From NCBI GenBank assembly GCA_024228935.1, contig JAAESX010000192.1:40793-104792 (forward strand): a stretch of 64,000 bases of DNA. The letters are read 5' to 3'. Positions 45,044-54,300 of the stretch are shown one piece after another. The stretch comes from Pseudomonadota bacterium (GTDB lineage Bacteria; Myxococcota_A; UBA796; CAJQPC01). Made by a program: the position numbers and the translations under genes. Each line of letters opens with the position of its first letter. Within the stretch, counting starts at the first letter, position 1. Below the pieces are notes generated by a model that worked only from the letters and a program-made list of their open reading frames with translations, made no database searches and was not told where the DNA came from.

Positions 45044-45786
45044 TGCCGGTGTCGGCGCCCGAGCTGCCCGCCGGCTCGTCCATCCAGACCGTCCTCGACG
45101 AGCTGGACGTCGTCATCGACCAGGCGAAGCAGGACCACAGCCGACGTGGGTTCTTCGCGGCGATGTACCGGACGATGACGTACCGGGTGCAGCAAGCCAT
45201 CGTGAACGGGGACTTCCAGGACCCGGTCATGCTCGAGGCCCTGGACGTCCAGTTCGCCCGCTACTACTTCCGCGCGCTGCGGACGCCCAAGCGGCCCTGG
45301 CAGGTGGCGTTCTCGGCCGAGGACGATGACGACGTCAACATCATCCAGCAGCTGCTGCTGGGGATGAACGCCCACATCAACTACGACCTGCCCCAGGCGG
45401 TCGTCGACATGGGCGTGCCGCTGCACCAGCTCGAGCACGACTACGGCGTCATCAACGACGTGCTCGCTGCGCTGGCCGACGACGTGCAGGGTGTGCTGGA
45501 CGCCCACTCGCCGGTCATGAACGACATCGACAGCGCGTTCGGCCGAGTGGACGAGACGGTGTTCTGCTACTCGGCGGCCAAGGCCCGCGATGTGGCGTGG
45601 AGCGCCGCGCACCGCGTGAAGCTCACCCGCCGCGTGCTGCCCTGGATCAGCCGTCGGACCGCGCTGCTGAGCAAGCTCATCATCGCGACGCCGACACTGG
45701 ACATCCACCGGCACGCTGAGACGGACTACAACTCGCCGGCCGGGATCGTGATGGTCATCGAGGACATCCGGGCGCTGGCTCCCTAG
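45043..45786 (+). CDS. DUF5995-like protein
   Basis: A 247-residue cytoplasmic, helical protein. LLLGMNAHINYDLPQAVVDM followed by LHQLEHDYGVINDVL matches the core of the DUF5995 family, whose conserved His and Asp residues suggest metal binding or hydrolysis; no reaction is known. It overlaps the cysS stop by one base (TGATG), and its own stop overlaps that of the convergent kinase remnant. Confidence 0.7.
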   Translation: MPVSAPELPAGSSIQTVLDELDVVIDQAKQDHSRRGFFAAMYRTMTYRVQQAIVNGDFQDPVMLEALDVQFARYYFRALRTPKRPWQVAFSAEDDDDVNIIQQLLLGMNAHINYDLPQAVVDMGVPLHQLEHDYGVINDVLAALADDVQGVLDAHSPVMNDIDSAFGRVDETVFCYSAAKARDVAWSAAHRVKLTRRVLPWISRRTALLSKLIIATPTLDIHRHAETDYNSPAGIVMVIEDIRALAP

Positions 45787-47076
45787 AAATCGGGGGGCTT
45801 GCGCTGAAGGTCCATCTTCAGCGCGGCGGCGATGCCGTCGGGGTCCGAGACGTCCAGCTTGCCCATCGACAGCTCAAGCCTCGAGTCCGCACGATGCGCG
45901 GCCGCCAGGAGCTCAGGCGCCCTCCGCATGTCCCCAGACAAACCCGCTGCCGAGGCCAGGACCAACAGGAACCGAGCGCGCAGATCCGCGTCCAGCTCCT
46001 GCTCGACAGCGAGCTCCGCGAGGCTGACCGCCTCACGCGTCATCCGCTCTCGAAGGGCGAGCTCGGCCCGACGCAGCAGGGCGAGGGGGTGGTCCGGTTG
46101 GAACGCCAGCGCCTTCTGGTAGTGAAGCGCCGCCTTCTCCGCGAGACCCAGGTGAGCGTCCAGCACGAAGCCCTTGGCCAGGCACGTCGACACGAGCTCG
46201 GCTCGTTTCTTGGCGTGGTAGATGACCTTGTTGTGGACGTGCAGCAGAGCGTCCCAGTCCTCCTGATCGTAGAGCACGCGGCCGAGCCCCTGCAGGGCCC
46301 TCAGGTCCTCTGGCTCCAGCTTCAGCGCCTTGTTGAAACGCTTTCGCGCCTTGTCCAGCTTGCCGAGCCCCCGCTCGGCCTCGCCCAGCCCCATGTACGC
46401 CCGGGCAAGGGCGCATCCAGCGCACCAACGCACGAGGCCGGGCGGTGAGCCGGATCCAGCGCAAGGAGGCGCTCGATCGCACGCGCCATTCCGACGCCCA
46501 GATCAGATCGCTTCGAGCCCGCCGACTCGAGCTTCCCCGTCAACTTGCAGGTCAGCACCCGGGCATCGCTGGTGCCGGGTGGCCACGGCATGCCGCCGGT
46601 CAACAAGGCGTACGCGATCATCCCGAAGGCGTACCGGTCCGCGGGCGGCCCTGCCGTCTTGGCGTCGGCTTGCTCGGGGGCCATCCACGCCAGCGTGCCC
46701 ATGGTCGTGGCGGTGGCGGTCAGGCCCGTCGCTCGGCTCTCGTCCTTGGCGATGCCCAGATCGAGCACGACGGGCGTGCCATCGGGTCGGACCTTGACGT
46801 TCGCAGGCTTCAGATCGCGATGGACGATGCCCAGGCCATGCAGGTGGTCGATCGCGGCGGCCAACGGCTCGAGCAGCTTCAAAGCGTCGTCCTGGGCGAG
46901 CCCGCCCGGGCGAATCCAATGGTCGAGATCGTGGCCTTCGACCCGATCCCTGTCGACCCGCCCAGCGCGTCTCCAGCCAGGAGCCGCTGCTTCTCGCGCT
47001 CGTAGTCCGCATCCGAGATCAGCCCGGCGCCCAGCAGCTCCTTGAGTTCGGTGAGTCGGTGTCTCAGCTCAATCAC
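45783..47076 (-). pseudogene. SHOCT/Ser-Thr protein kinase/TPR gene with large internal losses
   Basis: Three pieces lie in three frames. First (from GTG 47076) is a SHOCT-like N-terminus, ELLGAGLISDADYEREKQRL, ending TKAT-like at about 46925. Next, from about 46920, is a kinase C-lobe: LHGLGIVHRDLKPANV, VVLDLGIAKD (DFG read as DLG), GTLAWMAPEQAD and a closing ALDPAHRPAS. Last (46433-45783) is a TPR region with GLGEAERGLGKLDKARKRFN. The kinase N-lobe, with the glycine loop and catalytic Lys, is absent, and both joints are out of frame. At least two deletions are needed to explain this. The TPR piece alone could still be translated. Confidence 0.75.
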
Positions 47077-47093
47077 AGCATGACTCCATCGAA

Positions 47094-47990
47094 CTACTCG
47101 GGCGCCCAGACGCTGATGCGGTCGTTCTTCATATCGGCCACGTAGACCTCGCGGTCCGGTCCGATGGCCACCCCGAACGGCCAGTCGAACCGATCGTCCT
47201 CGGGCCCGCGCGAGCCGATGGTCGTGACCACGCCGCCCTCGACGGTCAGCTTCACCACCTGGAAGCCCAGCTGGTCGGCCACCCACAGCGAGCCGTCCGG
47301 ATCCCACGCCATCTGGTGGGGGTCGTTCAGCGTGCCGACGCCGAGCGTGTCGACCAAGACCTCGTCCTCGTAGACCTGGATCCGATCGCCGAGCGTGCTG
47401 GCGACGTACAGGCGGCCATCGCCGTAGAGCAGGCCACTGGGCGCATCGAGCTCGGTGCCGTCACCGAAGTCGCGCAGCCACTCGCCGCTGGCCGAGTAGA
47501 CCCGAAGCCGGTCGTGGCCGTAGTCGCTGACGACGATCTCGTCGCCGATGGGCAGCGACGCGTACGGCTTGATCAGGTCGTCGCCGAAGACCATGTCCGG
47601 ATCGAACGAGTACGCCAGGTCGTCCTCGGTGTCGGCGGTCCACAGCCCATCGCTCACCGCGACGTGCTTTGGCGAGGTCAGCGTGCCGACGCCGAGCTCG
47701 TCGGTCAGGACGCCGTCGAGCGAGTACACGGCCAGCCGCGCGTTCGCGGTGTCGGCGACCACGAGCTCCGTTCCTCGCAAGGCGACGGCTCGGGGGTCAT
47801 CCAGCTCGCCCACGCCCAGGTGGTGGGACCACGCGTAGTCCGTCAGCAACGGCGCGTCGGTGTCCGCATCACTGTCGGTATCGGCGTCGGCATCCGTGTC
47901 GGAGTCCGCGTCGGCGTCGGTGTCGGCGTCCGCCTGGGGCACGCCGCTGTCGACGGCTGGCCCGCTACAGGCCAGCCACAGGGGGATCAC
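47094..47990 (-). CDS. NHL-repeat beta-propeller lipoprotein
   Basis: A 298-residue predicted lipoprotein (GTG start; MIPLWLA then Cys8). An Asp/Thr/Ser linker (about 20-47, DADADSDTD type) extends the domain from the membrane. The rest forms five to six NHL repeats, for example DDPRAVALRGTELVVADTAN and DWPFGVAIGPDREVYVADMK, making a propeller used for protein, RNA or glycan binding. It is 7 bases downstream of the lipoprotein gene at 47998. The same Asp-rich linker occurs in the dihaem protein at 57000. Confidence 0.8.
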   Translation of the reverse strand: MIPLWLACSGPAVDSGVPQADADTDADADSDTDADADTDSDADTDAPLLTDYAWSHHLGVGELDDPRAVALRGTELVVADTANARLAVYSLDGVLTDELGVGTLTSPKHVAVSDGLWTADTEDDLAYSFDPDMVFGDDLIKPYASLPIGDEIVVSDYGHDRLRVYSASGEWLRDFGDGTELDAPSGLLYGDGRLYVASTLGDRIQVYEDEVLVDTLGVGTLNDPHQMAWDPDGSLWVADQLGFQVVKLTVEGGVVTTIGSRGPEDDRFDWPFGVAIGPDREVYVADMKNDRISVWAPE

Positions 47991-47997
47991 CCTCGAC

Positions 47998-49062
47998 TCA
48001 CTGCACGAGGACGAGGTTGCAGGCCACTTCGACCTGCTCCTTCTTGCCGTCGCACGTGGCGTAGCGAACGATCTCGGTCACGTGGGCGCCCGGCTCGGTG
48101 TACTTCTGCGAGAAGCCGTAGCGGGCCTCGTTCGACTTGTTGAACTCGACGATCTCGGCGGCGTTGTCCTTGCTGACCGGCTTCCAGTCGGCCCACACGT
48201 CGTAGCTGTAGGTGCAGCCTTCCTTGGTCTCGCGACCGTCGGTCCCGATGTAGTGGAAGAAGACCTCCTCACCCGACGTGAAGCTGCAGCCCTGGTTCGG
48301 GAGGCAGGGCTGGACCTCGTCCTCCTTCTCGGGGAACGTGCCGGACTTCATCGCGATCATGTCCGCGCTGTCCGTGCAGGTCTCGAACATCAGCTCGCCC
48401 TGGTCGTTCTCGACGAACTGGTCCGTCCCGACGGGGTTGGAGTCTTCCTTCATCTCCCCGTTGTAGATGGTCATGTAGTTGTCGGTCACCTGCAGGTAGC
48501 ACTGCTTGGTGTTGACCTTGGCGTACATGCGGCCCTGGAGCTTGTTGCCCAGGTTGTTGTTGTTGAAGACGAACTGCTCCCACTGCTCGCCGTCCTTGTA
48601 CTTGGCGACGGTCTCGTTGGCCTCGGCCATGCCCTTCTTGGCGGCCTCGGCGTCGTACCAGTCCCCGGACAGCTTCTGGAGCGAGGCCTCGTCACACGTG
48701 CCACCACCCGTGATGAGCGCCTGGCACCAGTCCTTCCACTTGGGCTCCTCGAAGCAGGCCCACTCGCCGGCCTTCTCCTTGCACGTGTACGTGTAGACGT
48801 CCGAGTAGGAGCCGACCGTGTACTTCGCCTTGAGCGTGCCGCCGTCGTTCTCGAACTGGATGCGGGTCTGGACGTCCGGCTCGCGGGAGCCCGAGCCGTC
48901 GGCCGCGAGCTTGTTGTAGAGCCAGGTCGTGCCGCCCAGGTTGGCCTGGTCGAGCGCGCATGCGGCCGGGCCGCCCTGCAGGTTCAGCTTGTTGGAGGAC
49001 TTCTCTTCGCAGGCGGTGAGCGCGGCGAGCGAGACAACAGACAGCACGGCAATCTTCTTCAT
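47998..49062 (-). CDS. Lipoprotein of unknown function, Cys-rich
   Basis: A 354-residue predicted lipoprotein with a conventional signal (MKKIAVLSVVSLAALTA then Cys18) and GGAG site. It contains about 14 cysteines spread along its length and many aromatic residues (GGTTWLYNKLAADGSGSREP; CTYSYDVWADWKPVSKDNAA), suggesting a disulfide-stabilised beta protein. No family recognised. It is divergent from rph with a 78-base gap; a TACGGT hexamer (minus strand, 49092-49097) may be its -10. Confidence 0.65.
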   Translation of the reverse strand: MKKIAVLSVVSLAALTACEEKSSNKLNLQGGPAACALDQANLGGTTWLYNKLAADGSGSREPDVQTRIQFENDGGTLKAKYTVGSYSDVYTYTCKEKAGEWACFEEPKWKDWCQALITGGGTCDEASLQKLSGDWYDAEAAKKGMAEANETVAKYKDGEQWEQFVFNNNNLGNKLQGRMYAKVNTKQCYLQVTDNYMTIYNGEMKEDSNPVGTDQFVENDQGELMFETCTDSADMIAMKSGTFPEKEDEVQPCLPNQGCSFTSGEEVFFHYIGTDGRETKEGCTYSYDVWADWKPVSKDNAAEIVEFNKSNEARYGFSQKYTEPGAHVTEIVRYATCDGKKEQVEVACNLVLVQ

Positions 49063-49140
49063 GGAGACTCCAGAACGAGCGAGACGCGCGGACCGTATCA
49101 AGAATCGCGTTAGGGCGGGCGCCCGATTCCGAGGTGTCTC

Positions 49141-49851
49141 ATGCGTTCCGATGGCCGCCAGCCCGACCAGCTTCGTCCCGTCCGGTTCCTGACCGATGTG
49201 TCGATCCACGCCGAAGGCTCCTGCATCGTCGAGTTCGGCAACACGCGCATCTTCTGCACCGCCAGCGTCGAGGACCGGGTCCCGCGCTGGTTGAAGGGCT
49301 CGGGCAAGGGCTGGGTCACCGCCGAGTACCGGATGCTGCCGCGGGCCACCGACACCCGAGGGCGTCGCGAGGGCGACAAGCTCAAGGGCCGGACCAGTGA
49401 GATCCAGCGCCTGATCGGTCGCAGCCTGCGCGCCGTCATCGACCTGGAGAAGCTGGGCGAGACGCTCATCACCATCGACTGCGACGTGCTGCAGGCCGAC
49501 GGTGGGACGCGCACCGCCAGCGTCAACGGTGGCTACGTCGCGCTGGCCATCGCCTGCCGCAAGCTGGTCGCGGCTGGTCGCATCGCCGAGAACCCTCTGC
49601 GGGACCACGTCGCCGCGGTCTCGGTCGGCATCGTCGACGGCGAGGCCCTGCTCGACCTGCCGTATGTCGAGGACGCCGCGGCGGACGTCGACATGAACGT
49701 GGTGATGAGCGGCAGCGGCGAGCTCATCGAGATCCAGGGCACCGGCGAGGAGTGCACGTTCACCCGCGCCCAGCTGAACGCCCTGCTCGACCACGCGGAG
49801 ACCGGCTGCGCAGCGCTCGTCGACTTCCAGAACGCCGCGCTGGACGGCTGA
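49141..49851 (+). CDS. rph: Ribonuclease PH
   Basis: RNase PH is a phosphorolytic 3' exoribonuclease that trims tRNA 3' ends. It has 236 residues, the usual length. Motifs include a short RPDQLRPV-like N-terminus, VEFGNTRIFCTASVEDRVP, GWVTAEYRMLPRATDTR, the substrate loop RTSEIQRLIGRSLRAV and TIDCDVLQADGGTRTASVNG. It is followed with TGATG overlap by rdgB, a widely conserved pairing. Confidence 0.96.
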   Translation: MRSDGRQPDQLRPVRFLTDVSIHAEGSCIVEFGNTRIFCTASVEDRVPRWLKGSGKGWVTAEYRMLPRATDTRGRREGDKLKGRTSEIQRLIGRSLRAVIDLEKLGETLITIDCDVLQADGGTRTASVNGGYVALAIACRKLVAAGRIAENPLRDHVAAVSVGIVDGEALLDLPYVEDAAADVDMNVVMSGSGELIEIQGTGEECTFTRAQLNALLDHAETGCAALVDFQNAALDG

Positions 49852-50441
49852 TGCGCATCGTGCTGGCGAGCAACAACGCCCACAAGCTCGAAGAGATCGG
49901 CCGGATGCTGGCGCCGCTGGGCCACGACCTGGTGCCGCTCCGCGACTTCCCCGAGATCCCCGACCCGCCCGAGGACCAGGAGACCTTCGAGGGCAACGCG
50001 CTCCAGAAGGCGCGCTTCGTGTTCGAGCGGACCGGCCTGCCCTGTCTGGCCGACGACTCCGGGCTCGAGGTCGACGCGCTCGGCGGCGCTCCCGGCGTGT
50101 ACTCCAAGCGCTACACGCCCGAAGCCATCGCCGAGACGAACAACGCCAAGCTCGTGCGCGAGCTGGCCGGTGTGACCCAGCGGACGGCCCGGTTCGTCTG
50201 CGCCCTGGCGCTCGTGAGCGACCGGGGTGACGAGGCCTGGCGAGGCACCGTCGAGGGCGCCATCGGCCACGAGCTGCGCGGCGAGCACGGGTTCGGCTAC
50301 GACCCGCTCTTCCTGCCGGACGCGGCCCCCGGGCGCTCGATGGCCCAGCTGGAGCCCAACGAAAAGGACGCCATCAGCCATCGCGGAAACGCCTTGAAGG
50401 CCCTTCCCGCCGCGCTCAGTCGCCTGCTCGGCGGAGCGTGA
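49851..50441 (+). CDS. rdgB: XTP/dITP diphosphatase (Ham1/RdgB)
   Basis: This enzyme removes non-canonical purine nucleotides (dITP, XTP). It has 196 residues with LASNNAHKLEEIGRML at the N-terminus, ETFEGNALQKARF, the catalytic and substrate loop LADDSGLEVDALGGAPGVYS, GFGYDPLFLP and the C-terminal KDAISHRGNALKAL. It is coupled to rph. The 3' end overlaps the convergent histidine-kinase gene by 26 bases. Confidence 0.96.
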   Translation: MRIVLASNNAHKLEEIGRMLAPLGHDLVPLRDFPEIPDPPEDQETFEGNALQKARFVFERTGLPCLADDSGLEVDALGGAPGVYSKRYTPEAIAETNNAKLVRELAGVTQRTARFVCALALVSDRGDEAWRGTVEGAIGHELRGEHGFGYDPLFLPDAAPGRSMAQLEPNEKDAISHRGNALKALPAALSRLLGGA

Positions 50442-52143
50442 TCCGGACGACAGCGCCTCGGTCCGGCCGGTTCCCCAGCGCGATGGTCCCGCCCATGCGC
50501 GAGACCAGCTCGTGCACGGCGTTGAGGCCCAGGCCCGAGCTGCTCTCGCCGCCGGTGACCCGCGACCCGAGCTTCGCGCCGTAGACCAGGCCGTCCTCGA
50601 CCGAGAGGCTCGGGAAGCCCTTGCCTTCGTCCTCGACCCGCAGCTCAGCCACGCCCTCGCGAGCCTGCAGCGTGACCCGGATCGTCGTGCCGCCCGGGCT
50701 GTACTTCACGGCGTTCGACAGCAGGTTGTCGAGCACACGGCCCAGCTCGCGTCGGCTGCCGACGATGGGCAGGCGGCCGGGCGCGACGACCACGACGCTC
50801 TGGTCCTTGGTGCGCGCCAAAGCCTGGAACGACTCGCACGACTCCAAGACGATGGGCACAGCGTCGACCGCCTGGACGATCGAGCCCGAGGCATCGACGG
50901 CGGTGTCCAGCATCGACTCGACGCGGGCGAGCGTGCGCTCGATGGCCTCGGCGCGACGCCGCACGTCGGCCGGTTCGTCCGGCCGCAGGAGCTCGAGGTG
51001 GGCCTGGATGCCCATCAGCGGGTTTCGCAGGTCGTGCGCCAGCGCCCAGGCCTGGCGTCGGCCGCTCGCCTCGGCGGCCTGGAGTCGGTCGCGCGCGGCC
51101 GACAGCTCCGCCTGGTGCTCCCGGAGCGAGTCCGCCTCGGCCTGCATCCTGACGAGCTCGACGCGGAGCTGCTCCTGCTCCAGCGCAAGGCCCGCGGAGC
51201 CTCGCTGGACCTCGTCGCGAATCGCTCCCGCGGCTCGCAGGTGACGAACCGCCCCCAGGAGGTCCTCCTGATCCTCGGCCAGTGCCGCGAGGACCTCGTG
51301 GAGCTCACGCTCCTCGCGCCGGTGGGCCGCACGATGCGCCCGATCGAGCACGTCCTCGACCGCGAGTCGGGCCCGCCCCACGTCCATCTGGTGGCCGGCT
51401 CGCAGCGCGGCGTCGGCCCAGGCACGGACGGCTGAGCTGACCAGGTCGAGCGTGTCGTCCTCCCAGCCTTGGACGAGCCGCCGGGCAGAACCGACGTCGC
51501 CTTCTCTCGCCGCGATCCAGGCGCCGATGACGCTGCACCAGCGCAGGAGATCCGGGCGCTCCGTGCAGAGCACCGCCTCGTCGAGGGCCTCCTGGGCCTC
51601 GAGCGTGCGGTCCACCTGGTGCCAGGCGCTGGCGGCGTTGATCAACACGCTGGCCCACAGCTCATCGCCCCGGAGCGGCGTGGCGATCAGCGCGTCGAAC
51701 AGCTGCACGGCCCGGTCGAGCCGGCCCTCACTCCGCCAGGCGGCGGCCGTGTTCATCCGCGCCTGCAGGACGAGGCGCGGGGTGACGCCTTTGGTCTCGG
51801 CCGCGCGCTCCAGGTTCCGGCGCGCCTCCTCGAGGTGCCCGATGTGGAAGTAGACCTGCCCCAGCGCGATGCGAGCGGTCGCCAGCGCCACCGGGTCCGC
51901 CGCAGCGCCTGCGAGCTCCTCGGCCTTCAGCGCGCGGCTCGCCGCCTCGACCGTGTCGCCGAGCTTCCGCAGCGCCACCGCCGCCCGCGCGTGCAGCAGC
52001 GCCTCGGAACGGTGCCGATCCGGGCCCTCGGGCCGCGCACCCTGGACGACGAGCGCAGCGTCGACCTGCGCCAGCGCGACGCCCGGATCTCCGCGGACGT
52101 CGAGCGCCGCGGCTTCCTGCTCGGCTCGGGTGGACGGGTGCAT
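50416..52143 (-). CDS. Cytoplasmic sensor histidine kinase with TPR sensor
   Basis: A 575-residue kinase without membrane helices. The N-terminal about 290 residues are TPR-like helix pairs (VYFHIGHLEEARRNLERAAE). A coiled coil (about 300-365) leads to the H box LAHDLRNPLMGIQAHLELL with His370, then the N box LDNLLSNAVKYSPGG and G boxes VEDEGKGFP and SSGLGLNAVHELVSRMGG. No response regulator is adjacent, so its partner lies elsewhere. The ATG at 52143 has GGAG and a TACGCT (-10-like) box 9 bases beyond. Confidence 0.9.
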   Translation of the reverse strand: MHPSTRAEQEAAALDVRGDPGVALAQVDAALVVQGARPEGPDRHRSEALLHARAAVALRKLGDTVEAASRALKAEELAGAAADPVALATARIALGQVYFHIGHLEEARRNLERAAETKGVTPRLVLQARMNTAAAWRSEGRLDRAVQLFDALIATPLRGDELWASVLINAASAWHQVDRTLEAQEALDEAVLCTERPDLLRWCSVIGAWIAAREGDVGSARRLVQGWEDDTLDLVSSAVRAWADAALRAGHQMDVGRARLAVEDVLDRAHRAAHRREERELHEVLAALAEDQEDLLGAVRHLRAAGAIRDEVQRGSAGLALEQEQLRVELVRMQAEADSLREHQAELSAARDRLQAAEASGRRQAWALAHDLRNPLMGIQAHLELLRPDEPADVRRRAEAIERTLARVESMLDTAVDASGSIVQAVDAVPIVLESCESFQALARTKDQSVVVVAPGRLPIVGSRRELGRVLDNLLSNAVKYSPGGTTIRVTLQAREGVAELRVEDEGKGFPSLSVEDGLVYGAKLGSRVTGGESSSGLGLNAVHELVSRMGGTIALGNRPDRGAVVRITLRRAGD

Positions 52144-52152
52144 GTCTCCAGA

Positions 52153-52158
52153 AGCGTA
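52153..52158 (-). promoter_or_regulatory. Putative -10 element (GGTTACGCT)
   Basis: On the minus strand GGTTACGCT precedes the histidine-kinase ATG by 9 bases of spacer, matching the recurrent motif of the window. Confidence 0.35.
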
Positions 52159-52166
52159 ACCGCCGC

Positions 52167-53078
52167 TCAGAAGCGCACCGCCGCGGCCCCCTCGAACTTG
52201 AAGAACACAGGGCCTCCCTGGCCCCGGTGGGTGGCCTTCGTCTTCAGCGCCGCCGAGGCCCCGGCCGCCAGGAGCCACCGCTCACCGAGGGCCAGCGACG
52301 ACCCCAGGTGCGCACTCGCCTGCGGGACCTGCAGGTGCCACGAGGTCCCGTCGTACTCGACCTCTAGCCGCTCGTTCACGTAGGTCACGCCGACCTTTCC
52401 GTATGGAGTGAACCGGCCCAGGTCTCGCGACAGCCCCACCCGAACCGACGGGTTCACCATCCGGAACGTGTCGATGCAGCCGTCGGCGCCACAGTTCTCG
52501 TCGGCGACCGACGGGTCGACGTTGCCTGGGTTGTCGAGCTGATCTCTCTGGTCGAGCTGTTCTGCGCTCGCGGTGATCGGTGCGTGCGCGACCAGCGTCG
52601 AGAGGTCCGCCTCCAGCCCTGCGGTGAACACACCCACGGGCTTGGTGAGCGAGCCGGACAGCGCCACGGTCCAGGCCGAAGCCCCCGAAACGGGGATGGG
52701 TGGGAGGCCAGCGACGCCGACGCTCCAGTCCTCGCCCACGTACGCGACCTGAAGGCGCGGGAACACCGGCGAGAACGCGGTGTTCTCCTCCTTTCCGGAC
52801 AGGTTCTCCTCGGGCGGCCCGATGGGGAACGTCGCCAAGGACGCGCCGACGACGAGCCCGGCGTTCGGGCTCACGAGCGCCGAGTCGAGCAGCGCGTGGT
52901 GCTGCATCGCGAAGCCCTGCTCGCCCATGGACTGCCCCAGGAAACGCTGGAACGTCTCCAGGCACGCAGGCGTGGCGAGGCACTCGGCGAACGCCTCGTC
53001 CTCGGGCTCTCCGCCGACCGGCTCGACGTGGGCACCGGTGTGGGCCGCCGCTGCGGCGACCCAGATGACAGCTACCAG
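52167..53078 (-). CDS. Outer-membrane beta-barrel-like protein, probable CTG start
   Basis: About 303 residues if read from CTG 53078, which gives an uncharged signal peptide (VAVIWVAAAAAHTGA) and a 7-base overlap with the upstream stop. No ATG, GTG or TTG exists upstream in frame, and ATG 52928 would cut off the exported N-terminus. The body alternates strands and turns (FPRLQVAYVGEDWSVGVAGL; ERWLLAAGASAALKTKA) and ends with ...AAVRF, as in OmpP1/FadL-like or other barrel proteins. It is the last gene of a run starting at 54229 that includes P460 and cytochrome c genes. Confidence 0.6.
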   Translation of the reverse strand: MVAVIWVAAAAAHTGAHVEPVGGEPEDEAFAECLATPACLETFQRFLGQSMGEQGFAMQHHALLDSALVSPNAGLVVGASLATFPIGPPEENLSGKEENTAFSPVFPRLQVAYVGEDWSVGVAGLPPIPVSGASAWTVALSGSLTKPVGVFTAGLEADLSTLVAHAPITASAEQLDQRDQLDNPGNVDPSVADENCGADGCIDTFRMVNPSVRVGLSRDLGRFTPYGKVGVTYVNERLEVEYDGTSWHLQVPQASAHLGSSLALGERWLLAAGASAALKTKATHRGQGGPVFFKFEGAAAVRF

Positions 53079-53524
53079 GTGAGCACCATGATCGAGTCCT
53101 GCCCACCGGCATGGCAGCCGCTACACGAGGGCGCGTCGAAGCTCGCCTCCTGGAGGTCCCCCTCCGGCGACCAGGACGCCCAGAACCAGGCGCCGTCCTT
53201 CTTGAACATGGTCGTGTGGTTCAGCAGCCCGGACCCGTCCTCGGCGCCGTACGCCTGCTTCGTGACGATCGCGCCGTCGGGCATGTCGCCGCCGGCCTGG
53301 GCCTCGTACGTCGAGTACGCGGCGTCGTTGAACCAGATCTCGGTCCACTCGCCGTGCACGGTCTCCGAGGGCTGGATGCCGTCCCACTCCGGGGCCTGGC
53401 TCCAGCTCTCGTGATCCTCGAGCGCGGTGTTGAGTTCGTCCACGATGGCCTGGGTCTCTGCGTCGAGTCCCGAATCACCGGCCTCATCCTTGGTGCAGCC
53501 AAGGACCGTCAGTGCAATCAGCAT
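53072..53524 (-). CDS. Cytochrome P460-like lipoprotein
   Basis: A 150-residue predicted lipoprotein (MLIALTVLG then Cys10). The central segment GGDMPDGAIVTKQAYGAEDG and the C-terminal haem-binding motif C-S-G-C-H near residue 134 match small P460-type cytochromes, which oxidise hydroxylamine or NO-like compounds or simply transfer electrons. The catalytic Lys crosslink cannot be judged here. It is 13 bases downstream of a cytochrome c gene in the same direction. Confidence 0.75.
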   Translation of the reverse strand: MLIALTVLGCTKDEAGDSGLDAETQAIVDELNTALEDHESWSQAPEWDGIQPSETVHGEWTEIWFNDAAYSTYEAQAGGDMPDGAIVTKQAYGAEDGSGLLNHTTMFKKDGAWFWASWSPEGDLQEASFDAPSCSGCHAGGQDSIMVLTW

Positions 53525-53537
53525 GGAGGACGTCTAA

Positions 53538-53880
53538 CTACTCGGCCTTGGCCTCGTCGGACGGCTTGAACGTCTGGACGTAGGCGGCGACCTCGGCGAC
53601 CTTGTCGTCCCCGAGGAAGGGTCCCCACGCGGGCATCAGCGGCGACTTGCCTTGCGAGGCCCCGCCGCCGGAGATCACGGCCTTCAGGTAGTCCTCGTTC
53701 ACGCCGTCCTGGGCCCAGAACTCGGCCGAGGTGAAGTCACGAGGCTTGGGGTTCAGCGCGGCACCGGCGGGGCCATCACCCGCACCCGACTCGCCGTGAC
53801 AGGTCACACAGAACTGCGTGAAAGAGGCCTTTCCAGGCAGATCCTCGGCGAAAGCGAGGGTCTGAGAGCAGAACGAGCAT
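53538..53880 (-). CDS. Mono-haem cytochrome c, apparent frameshift in the signal peptide
   Basis: A strong AGGAGG site precedes the ATG at 53880, which opens MLVLLS and then leaves frame. The mature protein is read in another frame: TLAFAEDLPGKASFTQF, the haem motif C-V-T-C-H, then PLMPAWGPFLGDDKVAEVAA with the axial Met. Deleting one base would give a perfect short signal peptide (MLVLLSTLAFA) joined to the cytochrome. Without it, a start further upstream would give a poor N-terminus. It is probably a small electron carrier acting with the P460 protein downstream. Confidence 0.75.
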
Positions 53881-53889
53881 GGAAGCCTC

Positions 53890-54229
53890 CTACAGGTGGA
53901 AATGCACGAACAAGATGACCTCATCCATGTCCTGGTTGGCCCGGCCAGATCTGACCGCTGGAGAGGTGGGGGTCACCTCCGGCGGAGACGCGCGACAGGA
54001 GCGTCCAGTCGAAGGCCGAGCCCGCGTCGTCGCCGTTGGCCGACTGATCGGAGAAGGCATCCTTCTCGTCGTCGGTGAAGTCGAACTCGTCGCCGATGCC
54101 GCTCATCATGAGCACCGGACCGAAGTTGTAGCGGCTGTACCAGTACCCCTCGGTCACCATGTGTGACGAGGTGAACTCGATGGGTGCGCTCTTCTTGCAG
54201 CCTGCGAGGCTGGCGAGAACCAGAAGCAT
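53890..54229 (-). CDS. Small lipoprotein of unknown function, apparent frameshift near the end
   Basis: It starts MLLVLASLAG then Cys11 (ATG 54229) and encodes about 94 residues of acidic sequence (MSGIGDEFDFTDDEKDAFSD). In the frame as written it stops at 53921. Removing one base near 53945 would instead extend it with NQDMDEVILFVHFHL to a TAG at 53890, 10 bases before the cytochrome start, which fits operon spacing better. I recognise no family. It heads the P460/cytochrome run. Confidence 0.55.
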
Positions 54230-54300
54230 GTGTCCACTCCACGTTTGGGAACGGGCACAACGATGTCGACCGTGGGCGAGCGGCCGCAAAAAAGGGGCGT

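Noticed and set aside
47860..47940. Tandem GTCGGCGTC-like repeats as a non-coding minisatellite
   Set aside because: They are in-frame codons of an Asp/Ser/Thr linker in a lipoprotein; the same applies to 57335-57405 and to the GAGCCC repeats at 31975-32030.
54240..54300. Run of six A/T as an intrinsic terminator between two minus-strand lipoprotein genes
   Set aside because: No stable hairpin directly precedes the T-run in the direction of transcription.
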